The position numbers and the translations under genes are program-made. This document shows, piece by piece, positions 37,286-46,639 of a stretch of DNA of 64,000 nucleotides (the stretch's first letter is position 1; every line of letters begins with the position of its first letter). Below the pieces are notes generated by a model, which searched no databases, had not been told where the DNA came from, and saw only the letters and a program-made list of their open reading frames with translations. The DNA is taken from the NCBI GenBank assembly GCA_934167695.1, contig CAKPLP010000007.1, positions 1 through 64,000 on the forward strand. Reading direction: 5' to 3'. The DNA comes from an uncultured Bacilli bacterium (GTDB lineage Bacteria; Bacillota_I; Bacilli_A; RF39; UBA660).

Positions 37286-38586
37286 TGAAAAAAATTAACT
37301 TCTCAAAAGAATTAGAATTAGAAGGATATTACGAAAAATTAGAAAATGGCTTAGAAGTATATTTAATTCCAATGGAAAAAAAAGATAAATATTTCTTAAC
37401 CTATGCAACAAGATTTGGCTCAACTACAACTACTTTTACCCCGGGCGACTCTAAAAAAGAAGTAACAGTTCCAGATGGAATAGCACATTTTCTAGAGCAT
37501 AAAATGTTTGAACAAAAAGATGGAATAGATCCTTTTACCTTTTTCTCAAAAAGCGGTACAGATGCTAATGCTTCAACTAATTACGATGGTACAAGATATA
37601 TTGCATCAGGAACAAAAAACTTTGAAGAAAATCTTCGTTATTTAATTAATTATGTTAATAATCCATATTTTACAGATGAAAATGTCGAAAAAGAAAAACC
37701 AATTATTGCTCAAGAAATAAATATGTATAAAGATGAAGCCGAATGTGCAATCGAAAATACTCTAAGATTAAATACCTATCACAAAGATAATCATAGAGTA
37801 GATATTGCAGGAGAAGTAAAAGATATCGAAAAAATAACAAAAGAAGATTTATATTTATGTTATGATAATTTTTATCAACCTCGTAATATGTTTTTATTAG
37901 TAGTAGGTAACTTTGATCTTAATACAGCTAAAAAAATAGTAGACGAAGAATTAAGAACATTAAAAAATAAAACAGAAACAATTCCAACCGTTAAAGAAAT
38001 AAAAGAACTACCATCAGTTAGAAAAAAAGAAGAAACTGTACCATTTAATATTTCAATTCCAAAAATTATGATATCAATAAAAACTCCAATTAATAATTTT
38101 AAAATAGAGGATAAATTAAAACTAAGCTTATACCTATATATTATAAATAACATTAACTTTGGAAATGCTTCCTTATTTAAAGAAAAAATGACTAATAATA
38201 ATTTAATAACTAAATTTTATACAGATTCAGAATATGTCAATAATTATGAAATAATCTATTTATATGCAGAAACAACAAAACCAAAAGAATTGTTAAAAGA
38301 GATATATCATAAATTAGATGATTTAACAGTAACAGAAGAAGAATTAACAAGATTAAAAAAGGTTTTAATCGCGCAAGAAATAAAACAAGCTGATTATGTA
38401 GATGGCGTAACTGCCAGTATTACTCATGATTTAATAAAATATAATAAGTTAGTAGAAAATCCAATAGAAATATATAAAAGTTTAAATATAGATGAACTAA
38501 ATAAAATATTAAAAGGAATAAATTATAAAAATAGAGCAGTAGTAACTTATGTTCCAAAAAATATGCCAAAATTTCAAGAGAGTTAA
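37285..38586 (+). CDS. M16-family zinc peptidase (YmfH type)
   Basis: The inverted zinc motif IAHFLEHKMFE lies near residue 70 (two His, catalytic Glu), with the distal Glu ligand in the KPIIAQEINMYKDE region near 145. This is the catalytic partner of the preceding gene. Processing-type M16 enzymes degrade or process peptides; B. subtilis homologues sit at the same place after spoIIIE. A terminator follows. Confidence 0.88.
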   Translation: MKKINFSKELELEGYYEKLENGLEVYLIPMEKKDKYFLTYATRFGSTTTTFTPGDSKKEVTVPDGIAHFLEHKMFEQKDGIDPFTFFSKSGTDANASTNYDGTRYIASGTKNFEENLRYLINYVNNPYFTDENVEKEKPIIAQEINMYKDEAECAIENTLRLNTYHKDNHRVDIAGEVKDIEKITKEDLYLCYDNFYQPRNMFLLVVGNFDLNTAKKIVDEELRTLKNKTETIPTVKEIKELPSVRKKEETVPFNISIPKIMISIKTPINNFKIEDKLKLSLYLYIINNINFGNASLFKEKMTNNNLITKFYTDSEYVNNYEIIYLYAETTKPKELLKEIYHKLDDLTVTEEELTRLKKVLIAQEIKQADYVDGVTASITHDLIKYNKLVENPIEIYKSLNIDELNKILKGINYKNRAVVTYVPKNMPKFQES

Positions 38587-38590
38587 TTAA

Positions 38591-38624
38591 AAAAAGAACA
38601 TTTATAGCGATTGTTCTTTTTTAT
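38591..38624 (+). terminator. Rho-independent terminator
   Basis: The stem AAAAAGAACA/TGTTCTTTTT with an 11-nt loop is followed by T. Confidence 0.7.
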
Positions 38625-38662
38625 TATTCATGGTAAACTTATAATAATGAGGTGATCTAAAA

Positions 38663-39790
38663 ATGGAAAACGGATTAAGAACAGAGGAGTTTGGAAAGAA
38701 AAAGAATACTACTAAAATAATGATAATATTACTCCTTCTAATAGTAATAATAACCATAGCATTATGTACATATTACTATATAACAAATAAGAAAAAAGAA
38801 GAGGCAAAGAAAAAAACAATAGAAATAACATCACTAAATGAAGAACTTCAAGATATATATGGTTTTGCTATTTCAAATAATTATATAGTAGCTTTAAAAA
38901 ATAATGGAAGTATGATTAAAATTTATAATTTACTTCAAGGAACAGGAAATTTAGGAAATTTTACATACTACACATATTATAATGATAAATTATATTTATT
39001 ATTTGAGGATAATAATTTATACACCATTTCCTTAACAGATGGTAATAAAGTTTATGAACTAACTAAAAATCTAACCTTAGAAAATTTACAATGTAGTTCA
39101 AATAACATAGGAAAAACCAGTGATTTAGCCTTCAGTGGTAAAACAATTTATTTTAATACATCATCATGTGGAATTAGTAGACTAAGTTATGATGCAAAAA
39201 CAAAAAAAGCTAAAATGGATGTTTTAAAAACATATAATAATGTAGGAGTTGATTTTGAACTTTCTCCTTTAACTAAGTCATTATATGTAAAAGCAGATAA
39301 CACCATTTCTAAATTTGATAATACAACAGGAGAAATAACTACAATCGCCAATAATATTAATACAACAAAACCATTAGTATTAAAATCAAATTTATTAGTA
39401 TATAATAATAACAAAGAATTTTATGCTTATAATATAAAAACAAACAATTTAAGTAAAATAATAGATAATGCTGAAGAGTTATTAATATATAAAAATTCAT
39501 TTATTTATAGAAGTAATGATACGATATATTTAATGACTCCAAATAAAACATCAGAAATATATAAAGTACATTATAATAATTTAACTAATATGCAGTTAAT
39601 TGGTAAAAATACCTTACAAATAGTAGATACAGATACAACAGATGAAACAAAAAAGAGAATAATTAATATTGATCTTTCTAATAAAAAATACTCAACAACA
39701 CAAAATGAAAATGAATATACTAACATAGTAGAATATACTAAAAAGACTAGTAGTACTAATACTACTAATCAAAAAAGTAATAGTAAATAA
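38663..39790 (+). CDS. Membrane-anchored propeller-like extracellular protein
   Basis: A short cytoplasmic tail and one membrane helix (residues about 18-40) precede about 320 extracytoplasmic residues. Repeated beta-strand units (LYLLFEDNNLYTISLTDGNK, SLYVKADNTISKFDNTTGE, EFYAYNIKTNNLSK) look like a PQQ/YVTN-type beta-propeller. A Ser/Thr/Asn-rich C-terminal tail follows. No enzymatic residues stand out. Convergent with a lipoprotein gene across a shared hairpin. Confidence 0.6.
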   Translation: MENGLRTEEFGKKKNTTKIMIILLLLIVIITIALCTYYYITNKKKEEAKKKTIEITSLNEELQDIYGFAISNNYIVALKNNGSMIKIYNLLQGTGNLGNFTYYTYYNDKLYLLFEDNNLYTISLTDGNKVYELTKNLTLENLQCSSNNIGKTSDLAFSGKTIYFNTSSCGISRLSYDAKTKKAKMDVLKTYNNVGVDFELSPLTKSLYVKADNTISKFDNTTGEITTIANNINTTKPLVLKSNLLVYNNNKEFYAYNIKTNNLSKIIDNAEELLIYKNSFIYRSNDTIYLMTPNKTSEIYKVHYNNLTNMQLIGKNTLQIVDTDTTDETKKRIINIDLSNKKYSTTQNENEYTNIVEYTKKTSSTNTTNQKSNSK

Positions 39791-39820
39791 AAAACATCTT
39801 TTCAAATAGATGTTTTTTTT
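39789..39820. terminator. Bidirectional terminator
   Basis: The stem AAAACATCT/AGATGTTTT has A residues on the left and T on the right, and so serves both the + gene ending at 39790 and the - gene ending at 39819. Confidence 0.8.
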
Positions 39821-40682
39821 ATTGATACATTTCTTGTTTTAACAAATCTAAATTATCATTCATTAATGATACATAATCTTTTTTCTCTTCTCTTTCTTTA
39901 TCAGTAAGATTATCAATTTTATGAAGTTTAACTTCCTTTAAATCACTATATTGCTCTAATAATTTTTTACTGTTATTACTTAATGTATCACCTTTAAAAT
40001 TATAAATATAACTAATTGAACCGTTCTTTATCAAATCTTTAACAGTATCTATTGTTTTTTGACTTGCTTTATCATCAATACAGATAACATTAATACCAAA
40101 TTTTTCTAAATACATCAAACTTTCTTCATTAACAACAATCGTTTTATCTTTAGTATCTTGAACTGCTACTCTATAGTCAGCATCAAGTTCAGATAATTTA
40201 ACCTTTAATTGTTCATAAGCATCATCAATTTCTTTTTGTAAATAAGTACTAGTAACATATTCATCAAGTCCTAATTGTACGTTCTTAGCCATCATAAGTA
40301 GGGAAGAAGGGTTAAGCCATAATTCTTCAGGACTATAATCTTCCTCTAAAACATAAGCAGTATCTATAATTCTAAGATTGCTATTTAAATCTAATAAATC
40401 AACTGCTAGCTTTCGTTCTTTATCTATTAAACCATTGTATATAAATAAACCTTTACTACTAAAATCATTCTTCTGTTTCTTAGTAATTTTATAACTGTTA
40501 GTTGAAACACCATCAGGATAAATAGATTCTATATTAGCATGTTTTCCATATAACTTAGAAGTAATATACTCATTAGCATAATTAGTAACAATAATATCAA
40601 TATCCTCCATATCATCTTGTTTACAACCTGTACATAAAAAGACCGTCATAATAACTAATAATATAATAAATTTCTTTTTCAT
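39819..40682 (-). CDS. ZnuA/TroA-like substrate-binding lipoprotein lacking metal histidines
   Basis: The lipobox LCTGCKQ (Cys20) shows a lipid anchor. The fold is that of metal-ABC substrate-binding proteins: [20 protein letters not shown] near 59, LFIYNG near 79, [16 protein letters not shown] near 120. However, the canonical metal ligands are replaced: the HxYEPT His by Asn, the HxWLxP His by Glu, and the HDAFxY His by a non-His residue. No permease or ATPase gene is adjacent. It overlaps yidD by 4 bp. It may bind another ligand or act as a scaffold. Confidence 0.75.
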   Translation of the reverse strand: MKKKFIILLVIMTVFLCTGCKQDDMEDIDIIVTNYANEYITSKLYGKHANIESIYPDGVSTNSYKITKKQKNDFSSKGLFIYNGLIDKERKLAVDLLDLNSNLRIIDTAYVLEEDYSPEELWLNPSSLLMMAKNVQLGLDEYVTSTYLQKEIDDAYEQLKVKLSELDADYRVAVQDTKDKTIVVNEESLMYLEKFGINVICIDDKASQKTIDTVKDLIKNGSISYIYNFKGDTLSNNSKKLLEQYSDLKEVKLHKIDNLTDKEREEKKDYVSLMNDNLDLLKQEMYQ

Positions 40683-40906
40683 TTCTTAATCTCCTTTTTT
40701 ATTGGAACAGGATCATATCCAAAACCACCCAAAGGATTACATTTTAATATTCTTCTAATACCTAAAAAACTACCTTTAATTGCTCCATAATTTTCAATAG
40801 CAATCTTCGTATATTCAGAACAAGTAGGATTAAAATGGCAATTTTGATGAAATCTACCCGGTGTTTTTTGATAAAGATTAATAAGAAAAATTAAAATCCT
40901 TTTCAT
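40679..40906 (-). CDS. yidD: Membrane protein insertion efficiency factor YidD
   Basis: The 75-residue protein has an N-terminal amphipathic helix and the family core [19 protein letters not shown] (residues about 27-45), then [18 protein letters not shown]. YidD assists YidC-mediated insertion at the membrane. It is often next to rnpA/yidC, but here it is coupled to a lipoprotein gene on the minus strand. Confidence 0.93.
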   Translation of the reverse strand: MKRILIFLINLYQKTPGRFHQNCHFNPTCSEYTKIAIENYGAIKGSFLGIRRILKCNPLGGFGYDPVPIKKEIKK

Positions 40907-41034
40907 AAATATCCTCCAATAATATTTTACTAAAAAAAGATGTTACTTTCAAGTATATATAAAATCAAAATAAGTAAAAAACAGAGCATTTACTAATTTA
41001 AAAAAATAGTCTATAATGTAATAGGTGATGAAGA

Positions 41035-41697
41035 GTGGACGAGTTATTTAAAAATTTAAATATTAAACCAAAAGACCTAACACTTTATGAAAGAGCTTTT
41101 TCTCATTCTAGTTATGCCAACGAACATGCAAAAAAGCAAGATTATGAAAGATTAGAATTTTTAGGAGATGCTATTGTTGATTTAGTAGTAGCGGATTATT
41201 TGTATGAAAACTATACTGAAGATGAAGGTGAAATGACAAAAGTAAGAGCAAGCTATGTATGTGAAAATGCCTTATATGAATATTCTATGGCATTAGGACT
41301 AAATAAATATATTAAAGTAGGACATGGAGAACAAGAAAAGGAAGATATTCTAAAAAAAGCTATAATAGCTGATATTTTTGAGGCTCTAACAGCTGCTATT
41401 TATTTAGACTTAGGCTTTGCAACTGCAAGACGCGTAGTTTTAAATATAATTGTACCCTATATAAAAAATAATGTTACATTTTTTAGTGATTATAAATCAG
41501 CATTACAAGAAGCAGTTCAAACAGATAAAAAAAGTGTTGAGTATGAATTAATAAAAGAAGAAGGACCATCACATAAAAGAAAATTTACAGTAGAAGTAAA
41601 AATAAATGATATTATTTACGGAACAGGTATCGCTGGTAGTAAAAAAGAAGCAGAGCAAAATGCTGCTAAAATGGCTTTGGAAAAACTTGCAATATAA
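41035..41697 (+). CDS. rnc: Ribonuclease III
   Basis: The endonuclease domain has the signature ERLEFLGDAIVDLVV near residue 41 with catalytic acidic residues, DIFEALTAAIYLD near 114, and a C-terminal dsRNA-binding domain (SKKEAEQNAAKMALEKL). It cleaves double-stranded RNA in rRNA maturation and decay. The start is GTG 41035 with AGGTGATG upstream; length 220 is normal. NUDIX and RNase J-like genes follow, making an RNA-processing neighbourhood. Confidence 0.94.
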   Translation: MDELFKNLNIKPKDLTLYERAFSHSSYANEHAKKQDYERLEFLGDAIVDLVVADYLYENYTEDEGEMTKVRASYVCENALYEYSMALGLNKYIKVGHGEQEKEDILKKAIIADIFEALTAAIYLDLGFATARRVVLNIIVPYIKNNVTFFSDYKSALQEAVQTDKKSVEYELIKEEGPSHKRKFTVEVKINDIIYGTGIAGSKKEAEQNAAKMALEKLAI

Positions 41698-41714
41698 ATA
41701 TAAAGGAGTTAGTT

Positions 41715-42128
41715 ATGAAAAAAGAAAAATCCTGTGGTAATATTGTATTCAAAAAAGAAAATGACATTTTAAAAGTTTTACTTGTTCATCATAATTTAGG
41801 TCATTATGGTATGCCAAAGGGACATGTTGAATTAAACGAAACCGAAGAAGAAACTGCTTTAAGAGAAGTATTTGAAGAAACAGGCATATCTTCATATATA
41901 ATAGATGGCTTTAGAGAAATGATTACATATAGTCCCAAAGAGAATGTTATTAAAGATGTAATTTTCTTTGTTGGAGAGGCAACTGATGATAAAATAACTC
42001 CACAAATAAGTGAAGTAAGTGAAGCTTTCTTTACTGAAACTGATAAAGCAGTAGAGCTACTAACTCATAAAAATGAAAAGAAAGTCTTAGAAAAGGCCAT
42101 AGAATTTTACAAAGGCTTAGAAAGATAA
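41715..42128 (+). CDS. NUDIX hydrolase, Ap4A-hydrolase-like
   Basis: A complete Nudix box, GHVELNETEEETALREVFEE followed by TG (residues about 36-57), provides the Mg-binding REVFEE. The overall length (137) and MPKGHVE start match bis(5'-nucleosyl)tetraphosphatases, with RNA 5'-pyrophosphatase activity also possible given the flanking RNases. AAAGGAG precedes the ATG, 17 bp after rnc. Confidence 0.88.
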   Translation: MKKEKSCGNIVFKKENDILKVLLVHHNLGHYGMPKGHVELNETEEETALREVFEETGISSYIIDGFREMITYSPKENVIKDVIFFVGEATDDKITPQISEVSEAFFTETDKAVELLTHKNEKKVLEKAIEFYKGLER

Positions 42129-42129
42129 T

Positions 42130-42158
42130 TTGAAAAATAATTATTTTTTTGATATAAT
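42130..42158 (+). promoter_or_regulatory. Promoter of the RNase J-like gene
   Basis: TTGAAA (42130-42135), a 17-bp spacer and TATAAT (42153-42158) make a near-consensus vegetative promoter. Confidence 0.75.
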
Positions 42159-42200
42159 GTAGAAGCTTGTTAACTTAATTAGCTAAAGAAAGGAGAAATT

Positions 42201-43856
42201 ATGAGCAAAATAAAAATATTTGGTTTAGGCGGACTAAATGAAAACGGTAAAAATATGTATATCGTTGAAGTTGATAAAAAAATATTCGTTTTTGACGCCG
42301 GACTAAAATATGATAATGATATCAAATTAGGAATTGACTACATTATCCCTAATTATGATTATTTAATAGAACATAAAAAAAATGTAGTAGGAATTTTCTT
42401 AACACATGGACATGAAAGTCACATCGGAGCAGTACCAGAAATATTAAAGGTATTACCAAATATTCCAATCTATGGTACAAAACTAACATTAGAAATTTTA
42501 AAAAATGATTTAGATCAACAAACATTAAACAAGGCTAAATTAATTGAATTAAAACCACATGTAAAAATAAACTTTGGAAGATTATCAATTTTTCCAATTA
42601 GTGTAACACATTCAATACCAGATGCTGTATTATATGTTTTATATACTCATGATGGTGCAATCGTCTACACAGGTGATTATGTCTTTGATTCAACTGTTCC
42701 AAGTATCTATCAAACAGATATTGGAAAATTAGCTTATGTTGGAAAACAAGGTGTATTATGTTTACTTAGTGAATCATTATATGCTGAAAGACCGGGGCAT
42801 ACAAGTCCAAATAATAGAGTATCATCATTTATAAAAGAAGTATTGAAAAAAAGTGAAGATAGAATTATAGCAACTATCTTTCCAGCCCATTTTTATAGAA
42901 TTCAAGAAATATTTAATGAAGTAGAAAAAACAAATAGACAAATTGTAATCATGGGAAAAAAATTACAACAAACTATTTTTAATGCAATCGATGGAGGATA
43001 CTTAAATGTATCAAAAAATAAAATAGGAAATTTATCAAATATAAATGATAAGAATGCAATTATCTTGATATCAGATGAAAAAGAAAAACCTTTTGCAAAT
43101 TTAGAAAGAATTATCAAAGGATATGATAAATATATAACAATAAAGGAAAGCGATACAATTTTCATAACAGAACCAAGTTATGATGGAATCGAAAAAAGAA
43201 CTGCCGAAATAATGGATGAAGTTGCAATGTTAGGCGCAGATGCTGTGTCATTATCAAGTAAAAAACATTTACTTCATCATGCTTCAAGAGAAGATTTAAT
43301 GTTAATGATAAATTTAATGAATCCAAAATATTATTTCCCAGTTAAGGGAGAATATAGATATTTATATGCTAATGCAAAAGTAGCTGAAGATGTAGGAATT
43401 TCTAAAGATAATATAATTCTAAAACAAAATGGTGATGTTGCAGAATTTATAAATGGTGAATTAAATAAAGAACAATTCGTCCATATTAAAACAGATGAAA
43501 TTTTAATAGATGGTACTAGTGGTGAAGATGTTGGAAATCTTGTTTTAAAAGATCGTGAGATGTTAGGTGAAAATGGTATTGTAATAGTAAGTTGTACCCT
43601 AGATAAATTAACCAAAAAGATAATTGGAGGACCAGAAATACTTACAAGAGGTTTTATATATGTAAAAGATAATCAAACACTTCTAGAAGAAACAAAATCA
43701 TTTTCAGAAGAAATAATAGAAGAAAATATAGAAACAAATGCAACTAGAGTAGATTATTCTAGAATAAAAAATGAAGTACGCGACAAGCTAGGAAAATTCT
43801 TCTATGAAAAAACAGAATCAAAACCTATGATTATAACAGTAATCCAAGAGGTTTAA
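42201..43856 (+). CDS. RNase J-family protein with degenerate metal site (J2-like)
   Basis: Domain order is that of RNase J: metallo-beta-lactamase, beta-CASP and C-terminal domain, 551 residues. Several catalytic ligands differ. The HxHxDH motif reads HGHESH (residues 69-74; Ser73 for Asp), the SGH motif reads LHHAS (358-362), and the PVHGEYR His is Lys382. TGDY keeps Asp159. B. subtilis RNase J2 is similarly degraded and works as a partner of J1, so this protein is probably the weak or inactive subunit, with a J1 gene elsewhere. Ribosome-binding site AAAGGAG precedes the ATG. Confidence 0.85.
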   Translation: MSKIKIFGLGGLNENGKNMYIVEVDKKIFVFDAGLKYDNDIKLGIDYIIPNYDYLIEHKKNVVGIFLTHGHESHIGAVPEILKVLPNIPIYGTKLTLEILKNDLDQQTLNKAKLIELKPHVKINFGRLSIFPISVTHSIPDAVLYVLYTHDGAIVYTGDYVFDSTVPSIYQTDIGKLAYVGKQGVLCLLSESLYAERPGHTSPNNRVSSFIKEVLKKSEDRIIATIFPAHFYRIQEIFNEVEKTNRQIVIMGKKLQQTIFNAIDGGYLNVSKNKIGNLSNINDKNAIILISDEKEKPFANLERIIKGYDKYITIKESDTIFITEPSYDGIEKRTAEIMDEVAMLGADAVSLSSKKHLLHHASREDLMLMINLMNPKYYFPVKGEYRYLYANAKVAEDVGISKDNIILKQNGDVAEFINGELNKEQFVHIKTDEILIDGTSGEDVGNLVLKDREMLGENGIVIVSCTLDKLTKKIIGGPEILTRGFIYVKDNQTLLEETKSFSEEIIEENIETNATRVDYSRIKNEVRDKLGKFFYEKTESKPMIITVIQEV

Positions 43857-43865
43857 TTTAAGAAG

Positions 43866-43892
43866 ACTATAAATTATTTATAGTTTTTTTTG
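43866..43892 (+). terminator. Rho-independent terminator
   Basis: The all-A/T-rich stem ACTATAA/TTATAGT is followed by eight T. Confidence 0.65.
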
Positions 43893-43951
43893 TAAATAAA
43901 AATCTTGTTTTTATTAAGAGTTCTTGTTAAAATTTAAATAGTGGTGATAAT

Positions 43952-44971
43952 ATGAAAGTTTTATTATATGCAGAAGCATTAAAAACGATTGGAAAAAGTG
44001 GTCTAGGAAAGGCAATAAAACATCAACAGAAAGCTTTAGATTATATGAAAATACCATATACAACTAATGAACTTGACGACTATGATATTTTACATATAAA
44101 TACTTACTTTCTAAAATCTTATCTTTTAGCAAAAAAAGCTAAAAAAGAGGGCAAAAAGGTAGTTTATCATGCTCACTCAACAGAAGAAGATTATAAAAAC
44201 GGTTTTATTTTATCACAGAAAACTTCTAAACAATTTAAAAAATGGTTAATTAAATGTTATTCACTTGGAGATGTAATTATAACTCCTACACCATACTCAA
44301 AAAAAATATTAGAAGGTTATGAAGGATTAGAAAACAAGAAAATATTTGCAATTTCTAATGGCATAGAAATGGACTTTTTTAAACCAAATAAATCATACCG
44401 AAAAAGTTTTAGACAAAGATACGGTTATTCTGATAGTGATAAAATAATCGTAGGTATAGGCCTATATATAAGAAGAAAGGGAATAGTAGACTTTGTAGAA
44501 ATTGCTAAAAGAATGTCAGAATATAAATTTATATGGTTCGGGGCAAGTCCTTTATCTGCAGCAACAGAAGATGTAAAAAAAGCAGTTCATACTAAACTAC
44601 CAAATTTGAAATTTGCAGGATATGTTGAACAAGAATACATAAGAGAAGCTCTCGGAGGATGTGATTTATATTTATTTCCAACCCTAGAAGAAACAGAAGG
44701 AATTCCAATAATAGAAGCCCAAGCCATGAAATGTGATGCCATTATAAGAGATATACCAATATTTGATAATTGGTTAGAAGATGGTAAAAATGTATATAAA
44801 GCAAAAGATATAGAGGAATTTATTACCAAAATAAAAAAAATATTAGAAAAAGAGTTACCATCAGTTACAGAAGAAGGCTATAAATTAGCCAAACAAAGAG
44901 ATATAAAAATGGTAGGAAAACAATTAAAAGAAGTATATGAAGAGGTATTAGATAATAAAAAAGAATCTTAA
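43952..44971 (+). CDS. GT4-family glycosyltransferase (GT-B fold)
   Basis: The C-terminal donor site has LFPTLEETEGIPIIEAQAMK near residue 248 (the E-x7-E motif of GT4), and ISNGIEMDFFKPN near 137 is typical of the linker. The N-terminus begins LLYAEALKTIGKSGLGKA. Close relatives in Firmicutes make glycolipids (mono- or diglucosyl-diacylglycerol), which would suit membrane lipid synthesis, but the acceptor cannot be read directly. It is monocistronic and convergent with rodA. Confidence 0.82.
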   Translation: MKVLLYAEALKTIGKSGLGKAIKHQQKALDYMKIPYTTNELDDYDILHINTYFLKSYLLAKKAKKEGKKVVYHAHSTEEDYKNGFILSQKTSKQFKKWLIKCYSLGDVIITPTPYSKKILEGYEGLENKKIFAISNGIEMDFFKPNKSYRKSFRQRYGYSDSDKIIVGIGLYIRRKGIVDFVEIAKRMSEYKFIWFGASPLSAATEDVKKAVHTKLPNLKFAGYVEQEYIREALGGCDLYLFPTLEETEGIPIIEAQAMKCDAIIRDIPIFDNWLEDGKNVYKAKDIEEFITKIKKILEKELPSVTEEGYKLAKQRDIKMVGKQLKEVYEEVLDNKKES

Positions 44972-44988
44972 AAAGGATTCTTTTTTAT
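44957..44988. terminator. Bidirectional terminator
   Basis: The stem AAAAAAGAATC/GATTCTTTTTT separates the glycosyltransferase gene (+) from rodA (-). Confidence 0.8.
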
Positions 44989-46127
44989 TGAAATCTGTAA
45001 TTATATTTATGATTATTACTATCACACGAAATATTAAAAATAATTCCAACCATTAACATATAAGAAAGCAAACTACTTCCACCATAACTAATAAATGGAA
45101 GTGTAATACCCGTAATAGGTAACAATCCAATAGTCATACCAATATTTTGAACTTGTTGAAAAACTAAACATCCAATAATTCCAACTAAAATATATTTATC
45201 AGTTATTAATATTTTCTTTCCGATTAAACGAATTAACTTAATATCAAAGAATAGGATTAAACTAACAAGCAAAACTGCTCCAACAAAACCAAAGTTAGAA
45301 GCAAAAACAGCAAATATAAAATCTGTACCAGACTCAGGAAAATAAATAGGAGTTTTATTATAACCATGTCCAAAAAGCCCAGCTGAACCTATAGCGGCTA
45401 AAGCATTTTCAAGTTGAAGACCAGAACCACTTTGCCAATTAAAAATTCTTTCAAATCTATAAAATAAATTAGTACCAAAAAGATTAATGAAAAGTTCACT
45501 GTTTAAAAAATAAATACCCATGATACTACTTAATAATAAAACAGCTAATATACCACAAATAACAAACCATCTCATTCTAATACCAGATGTAAACATCATA
45601 CAAAAATATATTACTAAGTACATAATAACAGCACCAGTATCAGGTTGTAAAAATGTAAGAGTAGATGGAATTAGAACAATAATTAAAGTTTTAAAGATAA
45701 ATAATGCTTCATCCTTTATAGTTGCTTCATCATACTGAATTCTAAAATTATTAATCATAACACTAAGTACTAACATAAGTACAATTTTCATAAACTCACT
45801 AGGTTGAAAATTACCAACTCCGGGTATTGTAAACCAACATTTACTATTATTAATAGGAGTTCCAAAAAATAACAACAACAATAGTAATACACAAAAAATA
45901 ACATATAATACAAAAGCATGTCTATATAAATATTCATTTTTAAAATGCATAATAATCAAAGTCAAAATTGCACCAATAAAATACCAGATAACCTGTTTTG
46001 CAACTAAATTTCCCATACTACTAGAAATGTATGTAGAAGCACTATTAATAGTAAAAATACTAATAATTGCAAATATAATAATAGTAATTAATATACTAAT
46101 ATCAATTTTATTTTTATTTTTTATCAT
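44985..46127 (-). CDS. rodA: SEDS peptidoglycan glycosyltransferase RodA
   Basis: Ten predicted membrane helices carry the SEDS hallmarks: FQPSEFMKI near 122, SGTDFIFAVFASNFGFVGA near 275 and PITGITLPFISYGGSS near 345. GMTIGLLPITG indicates RodA more than FtsW. The protein polymerises lipid II during elongation. The minus-strand frame runs open to 46169, but ATG 46127 behind GGAGATGT is the supported start. This is the only complete SEDS gene in the window; the ftsW-like copy at 1.1 kb is split. Confidence 0.88.
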   Translation of the reverse strand: MIKNKNKIDISILITIIIFAIISIFTINSASTYISSSMGNLVAKQVIWYFIGAILTLIIMHFKNEYLYRHAFVLYVIFCVLLLLLLFFGTPINNSKCWFTIPGVGNFQPSEFMKIVLMLVLSVMINNFRIQYDEATIKDEALFIFKTLIIVLIPSTLTFLQPDTGAVIMYLVIYFCMMFTSGIRMRWFVICGILAVLLLSSIMGIYFLNSELFINLFGTNLFYRFERIFNWQSGSGLQLENALAAIGSAGLFGHGYNKTPIYFPESGTDFIFAVFASNFGFVGAVLLVSLILFFDIKLIRLIGKKILITDKYILVGIIGCLVFQQVQNIGMTIGLLPITGITLPFISYGGSSLLSYMLMVGIIFNISCDSNNHKYNYRFQ

Positions 46128-46211
46128 AAAACATCTCCATTCTTTAAATATTATACCAAATATTAGCAATTTTTATTTATTTAATTCATAAAATATTTTG
46201 AGGTGGACCAT

Positions 46212-46511
46212 ATGAAAAATTTACCAAAAATATATAAACAAAAAATAAATAAGAAATTTACTAATAACAGTACCGTATATTATTCTACAACACAATACCA
46301 AGAAAAAGAACCAGAAATAGAGGATATTTCTAAATTTTTAGATGATTTACTAAAAGAAGATGGTTATATATTCAATAAACCATTAACTATTAAAACAAAA
46401 GATAAAACATATAATACTGCAATAGTACAAAAAAAAGAAGATAAGATTTATACTTTAAGTGATGAAATAATAAGAATTAAAGATATTATTTCAATTAAAA
46501 AAAATAATTAA
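46212..46511 (+). CDS. Hypothetical protein, 99 residues
   Basis: I do not recognise the family. The small, basic, soluble protein has a disordered Lys-rich N-terminus and a compact C-terminal part ending IIRIKDIISIKKNN, which resembles small beta-barrel/Sm-like or Hfq-like folds only in length. It is divergent from rodA with an 84-bp shared promoter region. ATG 46212 is preferred because the upstream GTG 46203 lies within the AGGTGG ribosome-binding site. Confidence 0.6.
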   Translation: MKNLPKIYKQKINKKFTNNSTVYYSTTQYQEKEPEIEDISKFLDDLLKEDGYIFNKPLTIKTKDKTYNTAIVQKKEDKIYTLSDEIIRIKDIISIKKNN

Positions 46512-46533
46512 ACACAAAATTAATTATTTTTTT
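46501..46533 (+). terminator. Rho-independent terminator (A/T-only stem)
   Basis: The 11-bp stem AAAATAATTAA/TTAATTATTTT overlaps the stop codon and runs into T residues. Confidence 0.6.
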
Positions 46534-46639
46534 ATGTTTTAAAGACTATAATTTACTAAAAAAATGTATTTATCTAAATTATTTAATTATAAAGTACAGT
46601 ATGATATACTTAAAATATATTTAAAAGAAAGGAATAAAT

